Source of the DNA: an uncultured Lachnospiraceae bacterium
GTDB taxonomy: Bacteria; Bacillota; Clostridia; Lachnospirales; Lachnospiraceae
DNA: 64,000 nt
Reading direction: 5' to 3'
Assembly: GCA_910588775.1 (NCBI GenBank)
Contig: CAJURH010000009.1
Location: 1-64,000, forward strand
Positions 9,347 to 19,160 of this stretch are shown here, piece after piece; position 1 is the first letter of the stretch; the number at the start of each line of letters is the position of its first letter. The position numbers were made by a program, and so were the translations under genes. Below the pieces are notes generated by a model. It was not told the origin of the DNA. It made no database searches and saw only the letters and a list, made by a program, of their open reading frames with translations.

Positions 9347-10554
9347 TGGAGATCGCAATCATCGGCGGCGGCGCGTCTGGCCTGATGGCGGCCATAACAG
9401 CGGCCAGACACGGAGCCAGCGTGACGATTCTGGAACACCAACCCGCCTGCGGAAAGAAACTTCTGGCCACCGGAAACGGTAAATGCAATTTGACCAATAC
9501 GAAGATAACTGGTGACGCCTACCGCAGCCATGCGCCAAAAGCGGCGCTGGAGACGCTTCGTGGCTTCACCGTGGCGGACACGCTGGCCTTTTTCACGGAT
9601 CTGGGCCTTTACACCAGAGAAAAAGACGGCTGGATCTATCCGTACAGCCAGCAGGCGCGAACCGTTCTGCACGTACTTTTGACCGAAGCTGAGCGGTTGG
9701 GCGTGCGGATAGAGACGCAGGTAAATATTCAGAAGATTTCCAGGCGGAGCAGGTGGCAGCTGCGGACAGATTCCGGCGTTTACGAGGCGGATGCGGTGAT
9801 TTTGGCCACGGGTTCAAAAGCCTCCAACCTTCCCGGGGCTGATGGAAGCGGCTACGATTTGGCCAAAAACCTGGGACATAAGATTTACCCAGTTCTCCCG
9901 GCGCTGGTTCCGCTGACCGGGCAGGGAGATTATTTCAGACAGTGGGCCGGGCTTCGCATGGAAGCGCAGATTTCGCTGTATTTGGATGGAAAGCAGACGC
10001 GGCAGGAGCGGGGAGAGGTGCAACTGACAGATTACGGCGTTTCAGGAATTCCTGTCTTTCAGTTAAGCCGCTACGCCGTGGAGGCAATCCACGAGAACAA
10101 AGAGGCGGAACTTTTCCTGGATTTTTTCCCGGAGGGCAGCGCCCGGCAACTGGAAAGTTTGCTGCGGAAAAGAAAGAGCCTGCGGCCCTATAAGGAGTGG
10201 ACGGAAATCCTGATGGGAATTTTCCCAGATAAATTCTGTCCTCTGGCCGTCCGGCGCGTCAAAGGGAAGAATCCAGACGAATTTGCCCGGCGGCTGGCCC
10301 GAAGCATAAAGCGCTGGAGAGTCTCCATCAAAGGCTGGCAGGATTATAAATACGCCCAGGTATGTATGGGCGGCGTGGATTTTCGCCAGGTGAATGCCCG
10401 CACGCTGGAATCCAGGTTGCATCAGGGACTTTATTTTGCGGGGGAAATCCTGGATGTGGACGGCGCCTGCGGCGGCTACAATCTGCAGTGGGCATGGTCT
10501 TCTGGCGCCGTGGCGGCCATGGCGGCTTGCAGAAAAGGAGAGGAGTCCATATGA
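9346..10554 (+). CDS. NAD(P)/FAD-dependent oxidoreductase, HI0933/BaiN-like family
   Basis: The 402-residue flavoprotein has the N-terminal dinucleotide motif IIGGGASGLMAA, then KKLLATGNGKCNLTN, which is characteristic of the HI0933 (YhiN/BaiN-like) family. The C-terminal FAD-contacting block reads ILDVDGACGGYNLQWAWSSG. The physiological substrate of these proteins is generally undefined, so a bile-acid role should not be inferred from the family name. The start overlaps the previous stop by one base (TAATG). Confidence 0.88.
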   Translation: MEIAIIGGGASGLMAAITAARHGASVTILEHQPACGKKLLATGNGKCNLTNTKITGDAYRSHAPKAALETLRGFTVADTLAFFTDLGLYTREKDGWIYPYSQQARTVLHVLLTEAERLGVRIETQVNIQKISRRSRWQLRTDSGVYEADAVILATGSKASNLPGADGSGYDLAKNLGHKIYPVLPALVPLTGQGDYFRQWAGLRMEAQISLYLDGKQTRQERGEVQLTDYGVSGIPVFQLSRYAVEAIHENKEAELFLDFFPEGSARQLESLLRKRKSLRPYKEWTEILMGIFPDKFCPLAVRRVKGKNPDEFARRLARSIKRWRVSIKGWQDYKYAQVCMGGVDFRQVNARTLESRLHQGLYFAGEILDVDGACGGYNLQWAWSSGAVAAMAACRKGEESI

Positions 10555-12167
10555 TACGAATATCACAGTTGCAGCTACCCATTGAGCATAGTCGGGAGGA
10601 CTTGGAACATAAAATTAGAAAAATTCTTTCCATCAAAAATCTATCAAAAGACGACACAGAGGAGATTTCTTATAAAATCGTCCGCCAGTCTCTGGATGCC
10701 CGCAAGAAATCTGAAAAAAAATTCGTGTATACGGTGGACGTGATCTGCCAAAATAAAAACGCAGAGCGGCGCATTCTCAAAAGAGTTCACCATAAAAATG
10801 TTATGTCAACTCAAGGGAAGACCTATGCCTTTCCTTCACCGGGCGCCCAGCCTCTGCAAGATCCGCCGATAGTCATTGGCAGCGGCCCCGCCGGGCTTTT
10901 TTGCGCTTTGATGTTAGCCAGACACGGTTACCGTCCGCTGGTTATTGAACGGGGCGCCCAGGCAAGAAAGCGAAAAATCGCGGTGGAAAAATTCTGGCGG
11001 GATGGAACGCTGGATCTAAAATCCAACGTGCAGTTCGGTGAGGGTGGCGCAGGGACTTTTTCCGATGGAAAACTGCACACGCTCATCAAAGACACCACAG
11101 GGCGCATCCAGACAGTTCTGAGAATTTTCGTGGAGGCGGGCGCGCCGCCGGAGATCCTTTACCAGCAAAAGCCCCATTTGGGAACGGATGCCCTGATTGG
11201 CATTGTGGAGCGCATCCGTTCCCAGATTGAAGACTGCGGCGGACGTTTCTTATTTGAAACCCAAGTTACGGATTTTCTCTGTGAAGACGGCCGTCTTCGC
11301 CGCCTGGCGCTGGATACGGGAGAGGAGATTCCGGCGCAGGTTGCAGTGGGGGCCATGGGGCACAGCGCACGGGACACTTTTGAGACGCTATACCGACGCG
11401 GGTTTTCTATGGAAGCCAAGTCCTTTGCGATGGGCCTGCGGGTGGAGCATCCCCAGGAAATGATAAATCAGGCGCTCTACGGTGAACGGGAAAATCCGCT
11501 TTTGGGCGCCGCCAGCTATAAATTAACCCATAAAGGCAGCGGCGGCAGGGGCGTGTATTCCTTCTGCATGTGTCCCGGCGGCTATGTGGTCAACGCTTCT
11601 TCCGAGGAAAAAGCCCTGGCGGTTAACGGCATGAGTTACCAGGCCAGGAACGGGCGAAACGCCAACAGCGCTTTGGCAGTCACCGTCACGCCCGCAGATT
11701 ACCCGGACGCGTCCCCTCTGGGCGGCGTGGCCTACCAGCGGGAGTTGGAGCGAAAAGCCTGGGCCATAGCCAGTGGGAAGATCCCGGTGCAGTTGTGGGA
11801 AGATTATCAGAATTTCCGGGAAAGCCGTAATCTTGGCGAGGTGACTCCCGCTATTAAAGGGGACTACAGTTTATGCAATCTGCGCAGCATTTTGCCCAGG
11901 GAAATCGGTGACGCCATCGCGGAAGGAATGCTGGCATTCCAGAGGAAAATCCCCGGATTCGCCCGGCCTGACTGCGTGTTCAGCGGCGTGGAGAGCCGCA
12001 CTTCCTCTCCAGTGCGCATCCTGCGCGGACCGGATATGCAGAGCAATGTGCAGGGATTCTACCCCTGTGGGGAAGGCGCCGGATACGCAGGGGGAATCAC
12101 TTCCGCCGCCATAGACGGAATAAAAGTGGCGGAAGCCATTTCTAAAAATTACATGAAAATCCAGTGA
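10551..12167 (+). CDS. FAD-dependent protein of the COG2509 type
   Basis: Predicted 538-residue flavoprotein. It has an N-terminal region of about 90 residues, then a Rossmann motif VIGSGPAGLFCALMLARHGY. NVQFGEGGAGTFSDGKLHT is strongly characteristic of this uncharacterised dehydrogenase family. The C-terminus has GEGAGYAGGITSAAIDGI. The start at 10551 is preceded by GGAGAGGAG and overlaps the previous stop (ATGA); a longer open frame from 10362 lies over the previous gene. Function unknown beyond FAD-dependent redox chemistry. Confidence 0.87.
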   Translation: MIRISQLQLPIEHSREDLEHKIRKILSIKNLSKDDTEEISYKIVRQSLDARKKSEKKFVYTVDVICQNKNAERRILKRVHHKNVMSTQGKTYAFPSPGAQPLQDPPIVIGSGPAGLFCALMLARHGYRPLVIERGAQARKRKIAVEKFWRDGTLDLKSNVQFGEGGAGTFSDGKLHTLIKDTTGRIQTVLRIFVEAGAPPEILYQQKPHLGTDALIGIVERIRSQIEDCGGRFLFETQVTDFLCEDGRLRRLALDTGEEIPAQVAVGAMGHSARDTFETLYRRGFSMEAKSFAMGLRVEHPQEMINQALYGERENPLLGAASYKLTHKGSGGRGVYSFCMCPGGYVVNASSEEKALAVNGMSYQARNGRNANSALAVTVTPADYPDASPLGGVAYQRELERKAWAIASGKIPVQLWEDYQNFRESRNLGEVTPAIKGDYSLCNLRSILPREIGDAIAEGMLAFQRKIPGFARPDCVFSGVESRTSSPVRILRGPDMQSNVQGFYPCGEGAGYAGGITSAAIDGIKVAEAISKNYMKIQ

Positions 12168-12255
12168 ATTTGTATACATTTCCAGAAATCTGTGTTAAGA
12201 TAAGTTTTACTTAAAATTCTTCCCGCGGTTTATGAAGAGAGTGTGGGAGGCGTAT

Positions 12256-12963
12256 ATGGAACAAGAGAAACAAAAAAACACAATCAAGGATATCCCGGCG
12301 CAGGACAGGCCCTACGAGAAGTGTCTGGAATTCGGGCCGGAACATTTGACAGATGCGGAACTGCTGGCCGTGATTCTGCGTACAGGCAGACGGGGCAGCA
12401 GTTCTCTGGACCTTGCTTATGAAGTCTTGTATCTGGCACAGACCCGAAAGCCTGGTCTGTCAGGTCTGTACCATCTTTCCATTCAGGAACTGATGGGAAT
12501 TCGGGGCGTGGGAAAAGTAAAGGCAATCCAGCTAAAATGCATCGGAGAGCTTTCCAGAAGAACTGCGCGGCAAAAGGCCAAAGAACGCCTTGCTTTCAAT
12601 GCACCGGACACAATCGCCGCATATTATATGGAAGAACTGCGGCACTTGGAGCAGGAAGTGCTTCTGTGCATGATGCTGGATACGAAGAATCATCTGCTGG
12701 GGGAGAAGAGGATGTTTCTGGGGACAGTCAATTCTTCTCTGGTGTCGCCCAGGGAGCTGTTTTTGGAAGCGTTGCGCTATCAGGCGGTGAACATTATACT
12801 TGTGCACAATCATCCCAGCGGTGACCCTACGCCTAGCCAGGCGGATGTGCAAATTACCCAGCGAGTTCGTCAGGGCGGGGAACTACTTGGCATTCATCTT
12901 CTGGATCATATCATCATCGGGGAACATACTTATATGAGTTTTCAGGAAAAGGAAAGTCTGTAA
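12256..12963 (+). CDS. radC: RadC-family JAB-domain protein
   Basis: A 235-residue UPF0758 protein. It has a helix-hairpin-helix region (GIRGVGKVKAIQLK) followed by a JAMM/MPN+ metalloprotease-like motif HNHPSGDPTPSQAD. The early proposal of a repair role was not upheld, and the function remains unclear. The start at 12256 is favoured by GGGAGG six bases upstream; the ATG at 12232 lacks such a site. In Firmicutes radC commonly sits directly before mreB, as here; its stop overlaps the mreB start by one base. Confidence 0.92.
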   Translation: MEQEKQKNTIKDIPAQDRPYEKCLEFGPEHLTDAELLAVILRTGRRGSSSLDLAYEVLYLAQTRKPGLSGLYHLSIQELMGIRGVGKVKAIQLKCIGELSRRTARQKAKERLAFNAPDTIAAYYMEELRHLEQEVLLCMMLDTKNHLLGEKRMFLGTVNSSLVSPRELFLEALRYQAVNIILVHNHPSGDPTPSQADVQITQRVRQGGELLGIHLLDHIIIGEHTYMSFQEKESL

Positions 12964-13979
12964 TGTTATTTCGGAAAGTATATGGGGTGGATCTGGGCAC
13001 CAGTACCCTCAAAGTTTATTCCTATCAGAAAGATAAAGTCTACCAGGAAAGAAATATGGTGGCCGTAAAAGACAAAAAGCGGGCGCTGGCCGTAGGCGAT
13101 GAAGCCTATGAAATGTTCGAAAAAGCGCCGGACAACATCGAAGTGGCGTCCCCAATGGCATATGGGATGATTGCGGATATTGTAAAGGCCGAAGTGTCTT
13201 TGTACAGTCTGATTAAGAAAATCCATCCCTATCAGTGGTTCGGATCCATCATGTACTTTGCCGTTCCCGCCGACTTAACCCAAATCGAAAAAAGGGCCTA
13301 TAATTCCATGGCCAACGGCGGCTGGCTGCAAAACAATAAAGTGCGGATTGTGGAAAAACCCATCGCCGACGCCATAGCCATGGATATTCCCATTCGAAAA
13401 ACAAAAGGAAGCATGGTTGTCAACATTGGCGCTCAAAGCACGGAAATATCGGTGATCGCTGATGGAAAGGTGATTATCAGCAAAGTCCTGAAGCTGGGAG
13501 GGCGGCAGATTGATATGGAAATATGCAGTGAAATCAATCGGGTAAACCGCCTGCAGATCGGCACGAGGACGGCCAGCCGCCTGAAAACTTCCATTGGTGA
13601 GTTGTACGGGCAAAAAGAACAGATGCGAAAAGTAATTGGAATCGATACCCTGTCTGGCCTGCCCAGGGAGGCAGTGGTGTCCTCGGAGGCCGTCAATGCG
13701 GCCATCGCCCGGCCCATCACTGCCATCGGAAACGAGATGAAAACATTTCTGGAGCGCACTCCGCCACAGATTGCCTACAGCATTTTAAAAGAAGGCATCT
13801 ATCTGGCCGGAGGCAGCACCAGACTGAAAAATATAGATAAATTTCTGGCAGATTTCACGGGATATGGCGTATGTCTATCGCAGATGCACGAGACTTGCAC
13901 TATCCGCGGCGTGGAGAAGATGATCAAAGACAGATATTTGCAGGAATGGGCCGTACCCGTTAAGCAGAAGAAAATGTAA
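12963..13979 (+). CDS. mreB: Rod-shape protein MreB, divergent
   Basis: Actin-like ATPase expected to organise lateral wall synthesis with MreC, MreD, PBP2 and RodA. The 338-residue protein keeps phosphate-1 (GVDLGTSTLKVY, N-terminal) and the adenosine motif (LAGGSTRLKNIDKFL). The phosphate-2 segment reads VNIGAQSTEISVI where canonical MreB has DIGGGTTEIAVI, so the usual Asp and two of the three glycines are replaced. It is followed by mreC and mreD. Context makes a cell-shape role secure; ATPase competence is uncertain. Confidence 0.9.
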   Translation: MLFRKVYGVDLGTSTLKVYSYQKDKVYQERNMVAVKDKKRALAVGDEAYEMFEKAPDNIEVASPMAYGMIADIVKAEVSLYSLIKKIHPYQWFGSIMYFAVPADLTQIEKRAYNSMANGGWLQNNKVRIVEKPIADAIAMDIPIRKTKGSMVVNIGAQSTEISVIADGKVIISKVLKLGGRQIDMEICSEINRVNRLQIGTRTASRLKTSIGELYGQKEQMRKVIGIDTLSGLPREAVVSSEAVNAAIARPITAIGNEMKTFLERTPPQIAYSILKEGIYLAGGSTRLKNIDKFLADFTGYGVCLSQMHETCTIRGVEKMIKDRYLQEWAVPVKQKKM

Positions 13980-14000
13980 CAGCAGTATGGGGAGTTTGGG

Positions 14001-14858
14001 ATGAAGAAAAAGAATAATTTTCGTCTGAAAAGTAAGCATTTGATTATTCTGATGACGATTGTATGCATCAGTATGGTGGTGGCGGCTTTTGCCACGGGCC
14101 TTACAGGCGATCCGGCGCGGACCACAGCCGGATATGCCATTATTCCATTTGAAAAAGGAATCAATAAGATTGGAGACTGGCTTTTGTCTGTACAGCATAA
14201 TTTTCAGAATGTGAAGAAGCTGGCCCAGGAAAACGCCGTGTTAAAGTCCCAGGTGGAGGAGCTGACGCTTCAGAATAACGAATTGGCGCAAAATCAAAAA
14301 GACCTTACCCATCTGCGGGAACTTTACGATTTGGACAAGGAGTACGCCCAGTATAACAAGATCATGGCGGAAGTCATTGCGAAAGATCCGGGAAACTGGT
14401 ATCATACGTTTACCATCAATAAAGGCCGCGATGACGGCATAAATGTGAATTCTAATGTACTGGCCGGAGCGGGTCTGGTGGGAATCGTGACGGAGGTTGG
14501 CCCCAACTGGGCGGCGGTCCGGTCTATTATAGACGATAATTCCAACGTAAGCGCCCAGGTTTCCGAGACGGAAGACATATGCATTGTCAACGGAGATCTG
14601 GAACTGATAGACGCGGGGAAAATAGAATTTGGTCAGTTGAAAAGCCCGGAAGGGAAGGTGAGCATCGGCGACCGGGTGGTCACTTCCCATATCAGCGACA
14701 GATATGTAAAAGGACTGCTGATTGGTTACATCAGTGAAATCAGTCAGGACAGCAACAACCTGACTTACAGAGGATATCTGGTGCCGGCGGCAGATTTTCG
14801 GCATTTACAGAAAGTGCTTGTAATTACAGATTTGAAAGAACAAAAAGGAGGGGAATAA
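14001..14858 (+). CDS. mreC: Rod-shape protein MreC
   Basis: The 285-residue protein has one N-terminal membrane segment (about residues 12-32) and a coiled coil at about residues 65-105. A beta-rich extracytoplasmic MreC domain follows, with DGINVNSNVLAGAGLVGIV and VVTSHISDRYVKGLLIG. It scaffolds the elongasome outside the membrane. A GGGGAG site precedes the ATG. The next gene, mreD, begins 3 bases after the stop. Confidence 0.94.
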   Translation: MKKKNNFRLKSKHLIILMTIVCISMVVAAFATGLTGDPARTTAGYAIIPFEKGINKIGDWLLSVQHNFQNVKKLAQENAVLKSQVEELTLQNNELAQNQKDLTHLRELYDLDKEYAQYNKIMAEVIAKDPGNWYHTFTINKGRDDGINVNSNVLAGAGLVGIVTEVGPNWAAVRSIIDDNSNVSAQVSETEDICIVNGDLELIDAGKIEFGQLKSPEGKVSIGDRVVTSHISDRYVKGLLIGYISEISQDSNNLTYRGYLVPAADFRHLQKVLVITDLKEQKGGE

Positions 14859-14861
14859 AGG

Positions 14862-15389
14862 ATGCGCAATAAACTGATCCTGCTGCTCTTAATCCTGGTT
14901 TCCTTTTTCCTTCAATGCACACTGATGAAGGGCATCGCCATCGGCTCTGTATCGCCCAATCTCCTGGTTATTCTGTGTGTCAGCATGGGGCTGATGCTGG
15001 GAAAAGCCAATGGACTGTTTATCGGCTTTTTCACAGGGCTTTTGGTGGATCTCTTTTATGGATATTATCCGGGCACCCATGCCGCAATCTACATGTACTT
15101 GGGATTTGGCAGCGGTTTTTTTTATAAAGTTTGTTACGATGATGATATTAAAGTCCCCATTCTATTAGCGGTGATAGGGGATTTTGTCTATAATTTTCTC
15201 ACATATGTATTTTTGTTTTTGTTGCAGGGCAACACAGACTTTTTCTTCTATCTACGGCGGGTGATTCTGCCGGAGATTATATACACACTGGTACTGACGG
15301 CTTTGATATACCGCTTATATTACAAAGTAATTCATCGATTTATGCGTATAAAATATAAGGAAAGTGATTCTTTATGGTTAGCAAAATAA
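14862..15389 (+). CDS. mreD: Rod-shape protein MreD
   Basis: A 175-residue very hydrophobic protein with about five predicted membrane segments and the MreD-type pattern SPNLLVILCVSMGLMLGKANG and GLLVDLFYGYYPG. It is an integral membrane partner of MreC. Its ribosome-binding site lies in the last codons of mreC. The 3' end overlaps the next gene by 16 bases, so translation is probably coupled to PBP2. Confidence 0.92.
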   Translation: MRNKLILLLLILVSFFLQCTLMKGIAIGSVSPNLLVILCVSMGLMLGKANGLFIGFFTGLLVDLFYGYYPGTHAAIYMYLGFGSGFFYKVCYDDDIKVPILLAVIGDFVYNFLTYVFLFLLQGNTDFFFYLRRVILPEIIYTLVLTALIYRLYYKVIHRFMRIKYKESDSLWLAK

Positions 15390-18286
15390 AACGGATTTTA
15401 AAGAATAAACGGATTCGCATAGCAAGGACAACTGTACTGGCGCTTGTTTTTTCAATTATGTCTTTTATTCTGATACGCCGGTTGTTTGAATTGCAGATTG
15501 TCCAAGGGGAGGAGTACACATCGGATTTCACCTCCCGGACAACGAAAACGCGGACCATCAGAAGCACCCGGGGAAATATTTTTGATCGGAATGGGAAGCT
15601 TCTTGCCTCCAGTAAGCTCTGCTATTCTCTGACCATCGAAGACAATGGGACTTATGACTCAGAACGCGAAAAGAATTTGACCTTAAACAGCATCGCCTAT
15701 AAAATTTGCAAAATTCTGGAAGAACATGGCGACCAGGTGGACCGGAACTTCCACATTGTTATGAACAGCCAAGGCAAGTATCATTTTGATCTGGAGGAAG
15801 GCGTGAATCTGGAGCGTTTCCGCGCGGATATCTATGGACGCGCCCTCATCGACGATTTGGAAAAAGATGAGAAAAACGCCACAGCCCAGGAAATGATGGA
15901 GTATCTGATTGGGCCGGATCGGTTTGCCATTGTTGTGGACGGTGAGGACGCTTACAGCGAGGAGGAACTGGCCCAGTATGAACTGCCAAAAGAGTTTACC
16001 GCGGATGAGGTCATGAGCATCACCATCATACGTTACCTTTTGTCCACCAACAGTTTTCAGAAATACATGCCGGCCACCATCGCCACAGATTTAAGCGATG
16101 AGTCGGTGGCGGTTATCACGGAAAATAAGGATACCCTTCAGGGGGTGGACATTGTGGAGGATTCTCTGCGCCAGTATGAAGACCCCATTTATTTCGCCAA
16201 TATTGTGGGCTATACTGGGCAGGCGTCTGCGGAGGAGTTGGAGGAGCTTCAGAAGGAAAACGCCAAGAAGTACGACACTACGTCTGTAATCGGAAAATCC
16301 GGTATTGAACAGTATATGGAGACAGATCTGCAGGGGACCAACGGAAAAGAGACGGTATATGTGGACAATCTGGGTAAGGTTTTAAAAATCGATGAGGAGT
16401 CCCGTCTGAATCCCATTGCCGGCCATGACGTGTACCTGACCATTGACAGTGATCTTCAGATTGCCTGTTACAAAATACTGGAGCAGCAAATTGCCGGAAT
16501 CCTTCTGGCCCATATTGTGCCGGACAAAACATTTGATAAAACCACGATTTCGGACACCATGCAGATTTCCGTACCCATATATGACGTATACAATGCATTG
16601 ATTGAAAATAATGTGATCAACATTGAGCATTTTGCGTCTGCGGACGCCGCGGAAACAGAAAAACAGCTCTATGCCTCGTTTCAACAAAAACAGACGCAAG
16701 TGTTTGATAGAATAAAGAATGAACTGACCGGGGATAATCCGCAGGCGTACAAAGACCTGGATGAGGAAATGCAGGAATATCTGGATTATCTTGTGGATGA
16801 TTTGCTCCCCATTCAGTTGGAGGTCATGGATTCGGATGCCATTGACTCCACCGACCCTACGTACCAGGCATGGACCAAAGAAGAAACCATCAGTCTACAG
16901 GAATACTTAACTTACGCCACGCGGCAGAACTGGATCGACATTTCCAGGATTTCCCCCCAAGGGGACTATCTGGATTCCAAGGAAGTATATTTGGAGCTGG
17001 CCAACTATTTGACCGATTATTTGCTGACAGACGTGTCTTTTGGAAAGCTCTTGTACAAGTATATGCTGCTGAACGACGATATTGACCCAAGAGATTTGTG
17101 TATTGCTTTGTACGACCAGGGGATTTTGGACCCGGAAGATGGGATGCGGGAATCTCTGGCACAAGGGCAGACCAGCGCTTTTGCGTTTATTACTTCCAAG
17201 ATTAGTTCTCTGGAGATTACGCCAGGCCAACTGGCGCTGGACCCTTGTTCCGGTTCTGTGGTGGTGGAAGATCCCAACAATGGACAGGTTCTGGCCTGTG
17301 TGACTTATCCGGGCTATGACAATAACCGGCTAGCCAACGTCATGGATGTGGATTACTATAATAAGATAGCCAGTGATTTGTCCCAGCCGTTTTTCAACAA
17401 AGCCACACAACAGCAGACGGCGCCTGGTTCCACGCTCAAAATGGTGTCAGCGATAGCCGGCCTGGAAAGCGGCGTCATAGAAGCCGGCACTGGAATTAAC
17501 TGCACCGGATCTTTTGAACAGGTGGAGCCGCATATTGACTGCTGGAACACTGCTGGCCATGGGGTAATTGATTTGGAGACAGCGCTAGAACAGTCTTGCA
17601 ACTATTACTTTAACGAAATCGGCTATGTGTTGGGAACCGGACAGGATCACAGATTTTCAGAAAATCTCAGTTTGCAGAATCTGAAGAAATACGCGTCTAT
17701 GCTGAATCTGGATAAACCTTCCGGCATTGAGATTTCCGAAGCGGAACCACAAGTTTCGGATCAGCTTGCCGTACCCTCTTATATGGGACAGGGCACGCAT
17801 CTCTACACCACAGTGGGTCTGGCCAGATATGTGGGGACGCTTGCCACCAGCGGTCAGAGTTATCGGTTATCTTTGATACAGAAAATAACCGATTCGCAGG
17901 AAAAGCCTTTGCAGGAATACCAGCCAAAATTGGAAAGCACAGTGGAGCTTCCCCAGAGCACTTGGGATACGGTTCACAATGGCATGCGCCGGGTAATCCA
18001 AAACACCAATCAATATAATTTTGATGACGCTGGAGTGAATATCAGTGGAAAGACCGGGACGGCTCAGGAAAATCAATACCGCCCAGACCACGGCGTATTT
18101 GTAGGATACGCGCCTTCGGAATCACCAAAGGTGGCTGTGGCCGTGCGAATTCCCTATGGATATTCTTCCGGTAACGCGTGTTTGGTATCCAGCAATGTGT
18201 TCCAATATATATTTAATGAGAAAAAACGAGAAAAGATCATCACCGGTGTGGCGTCGGATACATCCAGCAACACCAGCAATGACTAG
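15374..18286 (+). CDS. mrdA: Penicillin-binding protein 2 (class B transpeptidase) with a large insertion
   Basis: Elongation-specific D,D-transpeptidase partner of RodA. The 970-residue protein has an N-terminal membrane anchor (about 20-42), a PBP dimerisation domain, and a transpeptidase domain with SxxK at Ser686 (STLK), SCN at 741-743 and KTG at 893-895. About 250 extra residues (roughly 370-620), acidic and helix-rich in appearance, separate VYLTIDSDLQ from GSVVVEDPNNGQVLA, which are close together in typical PBP2. Part of the mre cluster. Confidence 0.93.
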   Translation: MVSKIKRILKNKRIRIARTTVLALVFSIMSFILIRRLFELQIVQGEEYTSDFTSRTTKTRTIRSTRGNIFDRNGKLLASSKLCYSLTIEDNGTYDSEREKNLTLNSIAYKICKILEEHGDQVDRNFHIVMNSQGKYHFDLEEGVNLERFRADIYGRALIDDLEKDEKNATAQEMMEYLIGPDRFAIVVDGEDAYSEEELAQYELPKEFTADEVMSITIIRYLLSTNSFQKYMPATIATDLSDESVAVITENKDTLQGVDIVEDSLRQYEDPIYFANIVGYTGQASAEELEELQKENAKKYDTTSVIGKSGIEQYMETDLQGTNGKETVYVDNLGKVLKIDEESRLNPIAGHDVYLTIDSDLQIACYKILEQQIAGILLAHIVPDKTFDKTTISDTMQISVPIYDVYNALIENNVINIEHFASADAAETEKQLYASFQQKQTQVFDRIKNELTGDNPQAYKDLDEEMQEYLDYLVDDLLPIQLEVMDSDAIDSTDPTYQAWTKEETISLQEYLTYATRQNWIDISRISPQGDYLDSKEVYLELANYLTDYLLTDVSFGKLLYKYMLLNDDIDPRDLCIALYDQGILDPEDGMRESLAQGQTSAFAFITSKISSLEITPGQLALDPCSGSVVVEDPNNGQVLACVTYPGYDNNRLANVMDVDYYNKIASDLSQPFFNKATQQQTAPGSTLKMVSAIAGLESGVIEAGTGINCTGSFEQVEPHIDCWNTAGHGVIDLETALEQSCNYYFNEIGYVLGTGQDHRFSENLSLQNLKKYASMLNLDKPSGIEISEAEPQVSDQLAVPSYMGQGTHLYTTVGLARYVGTLATSGQSYRLSLIQKITDSQEKPLQEYQPKLESTVELPQSTWDTVHNGMRRVIQNTNQYNFDDAGVNISGKTGTAQENQYRPDHGVFVGYAPSESPKVAVAVRIPYGYSSGNACLVSSNVFQYIFNEKKREKIITGVASDTSSNTSND

Positions 18287-18358
18287 TGCACCCAGGAGAG
18301 CCAATCGGATCATACAAAAGAGGGGATAAATAAAAAATCGTCAAGTAGGAGGTTTTGT

Positions 18359-19147
18359 ATGAGCGAGGTAATTGTAGTGACATCAGGCAAAGGGGGCGTG
18401 GGGAAGACCACAACTGCAGCAAATATAGGAACGGGCCTGGCTATGTTGGGCAAAAAGGTGGCTGTGGTGGACACAGACATTGGCCTGCGTAACCTGGACG
18501 TGGTCATGGGATTGGAGAACCGGATTGTGTACAATCTGGTGGATGTAATTTACGGCAACTGCCGTTTGAAACAGGCGATGATTCGGGACAAGCGGTACAA
18601 TAATCTGTATCTGCTCCCATCTGCACAGACAAAGGACAAGACGGCGGTAACGCCAGAGCAGATGATAAAACTCACCGAGGAGATGGGCAGTTATTTTGAA
18701 TATATCATCCTGGACTGTCCGGCGGGGATTGAGCAGGGGTTTAAGAACGCCATTGCGGGCGCCAGCCGGGCCATTGTGGTGACCACTCCGGAAGTCTCCG
18801 CCATAAGGGATGCAGACCGGATCATTGGACTTTTGGAAGCCAACGACATCAGCCAGATTGAATTGATTATCAACCGGATTCGTCCAGATATGATACAAAA
18901 AGGAGATATGATGTCGGTAGACGATGTGATTGAGATACTCGCCGTTCATTTGTTGGGCATTATACCGGATGACCAGCAGATTGTCATAGCCACCAATCAG
19001 GGTGTGCCTTTATCTGGAAAAAACTCCCCTGCTGAACAGGGATATATAAACATCTGCCGGAGAATTACAGGAGAAGAGATACCATTTCTGAATTTTGATA
19101 TAAAAAAAGGTATTTTCCGTAAGATGACGGAATTATTCCGTAATTAA
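18359..19147 (+). CDS. minD: Septum site-determining ATPase MinD
   Basis: The 262-residue deviant-Walker ATPase has SGKGGVGKTT at residues 9-18 and DTDIGLRNLDVVMGLE. A C-terminal amphipathic membrane-targeting helix reads KKGIFRKMTELF. It normally activates MinC and is regulated by MinE, encoded next. A strong AGGAGG precedes the ATG. Between PBP2 and minD, where related genomes commonly carry minC, only 72 bases remain. Confidence 0.96.
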   Translation: MSEVIVVTSGKGGVGKTTTAANIGTGLAMLGKKVAVVDTDIGLRNLDVVMGLENRIVYNLVDVIYGNCRLKQAMIRDKRYNNLYLLPSAQTKDKTAVTPEQMIKLTEEMGSYFEYIILDCPAGIEQGFKNAIAGASRAIVVTTPEVSAIRDADRIIGLLEANDISQIELIINRIRPDMIQKGDMMSVDDVIEILAVHLLGIIPDDQQIVIATNQGVPLSGKNSPAEQGYINICRRITGEEIPFLNFDIKKGIFRKMTELFRN

Positions 19148-19160
19148 AGGAGGTAGGAAA

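Noticed and set aside
12168..12255. Promoter before radC
   Set aside because: TTGTAT and TAAGAT are present but about 20 bases apart; not convincing enough to list.
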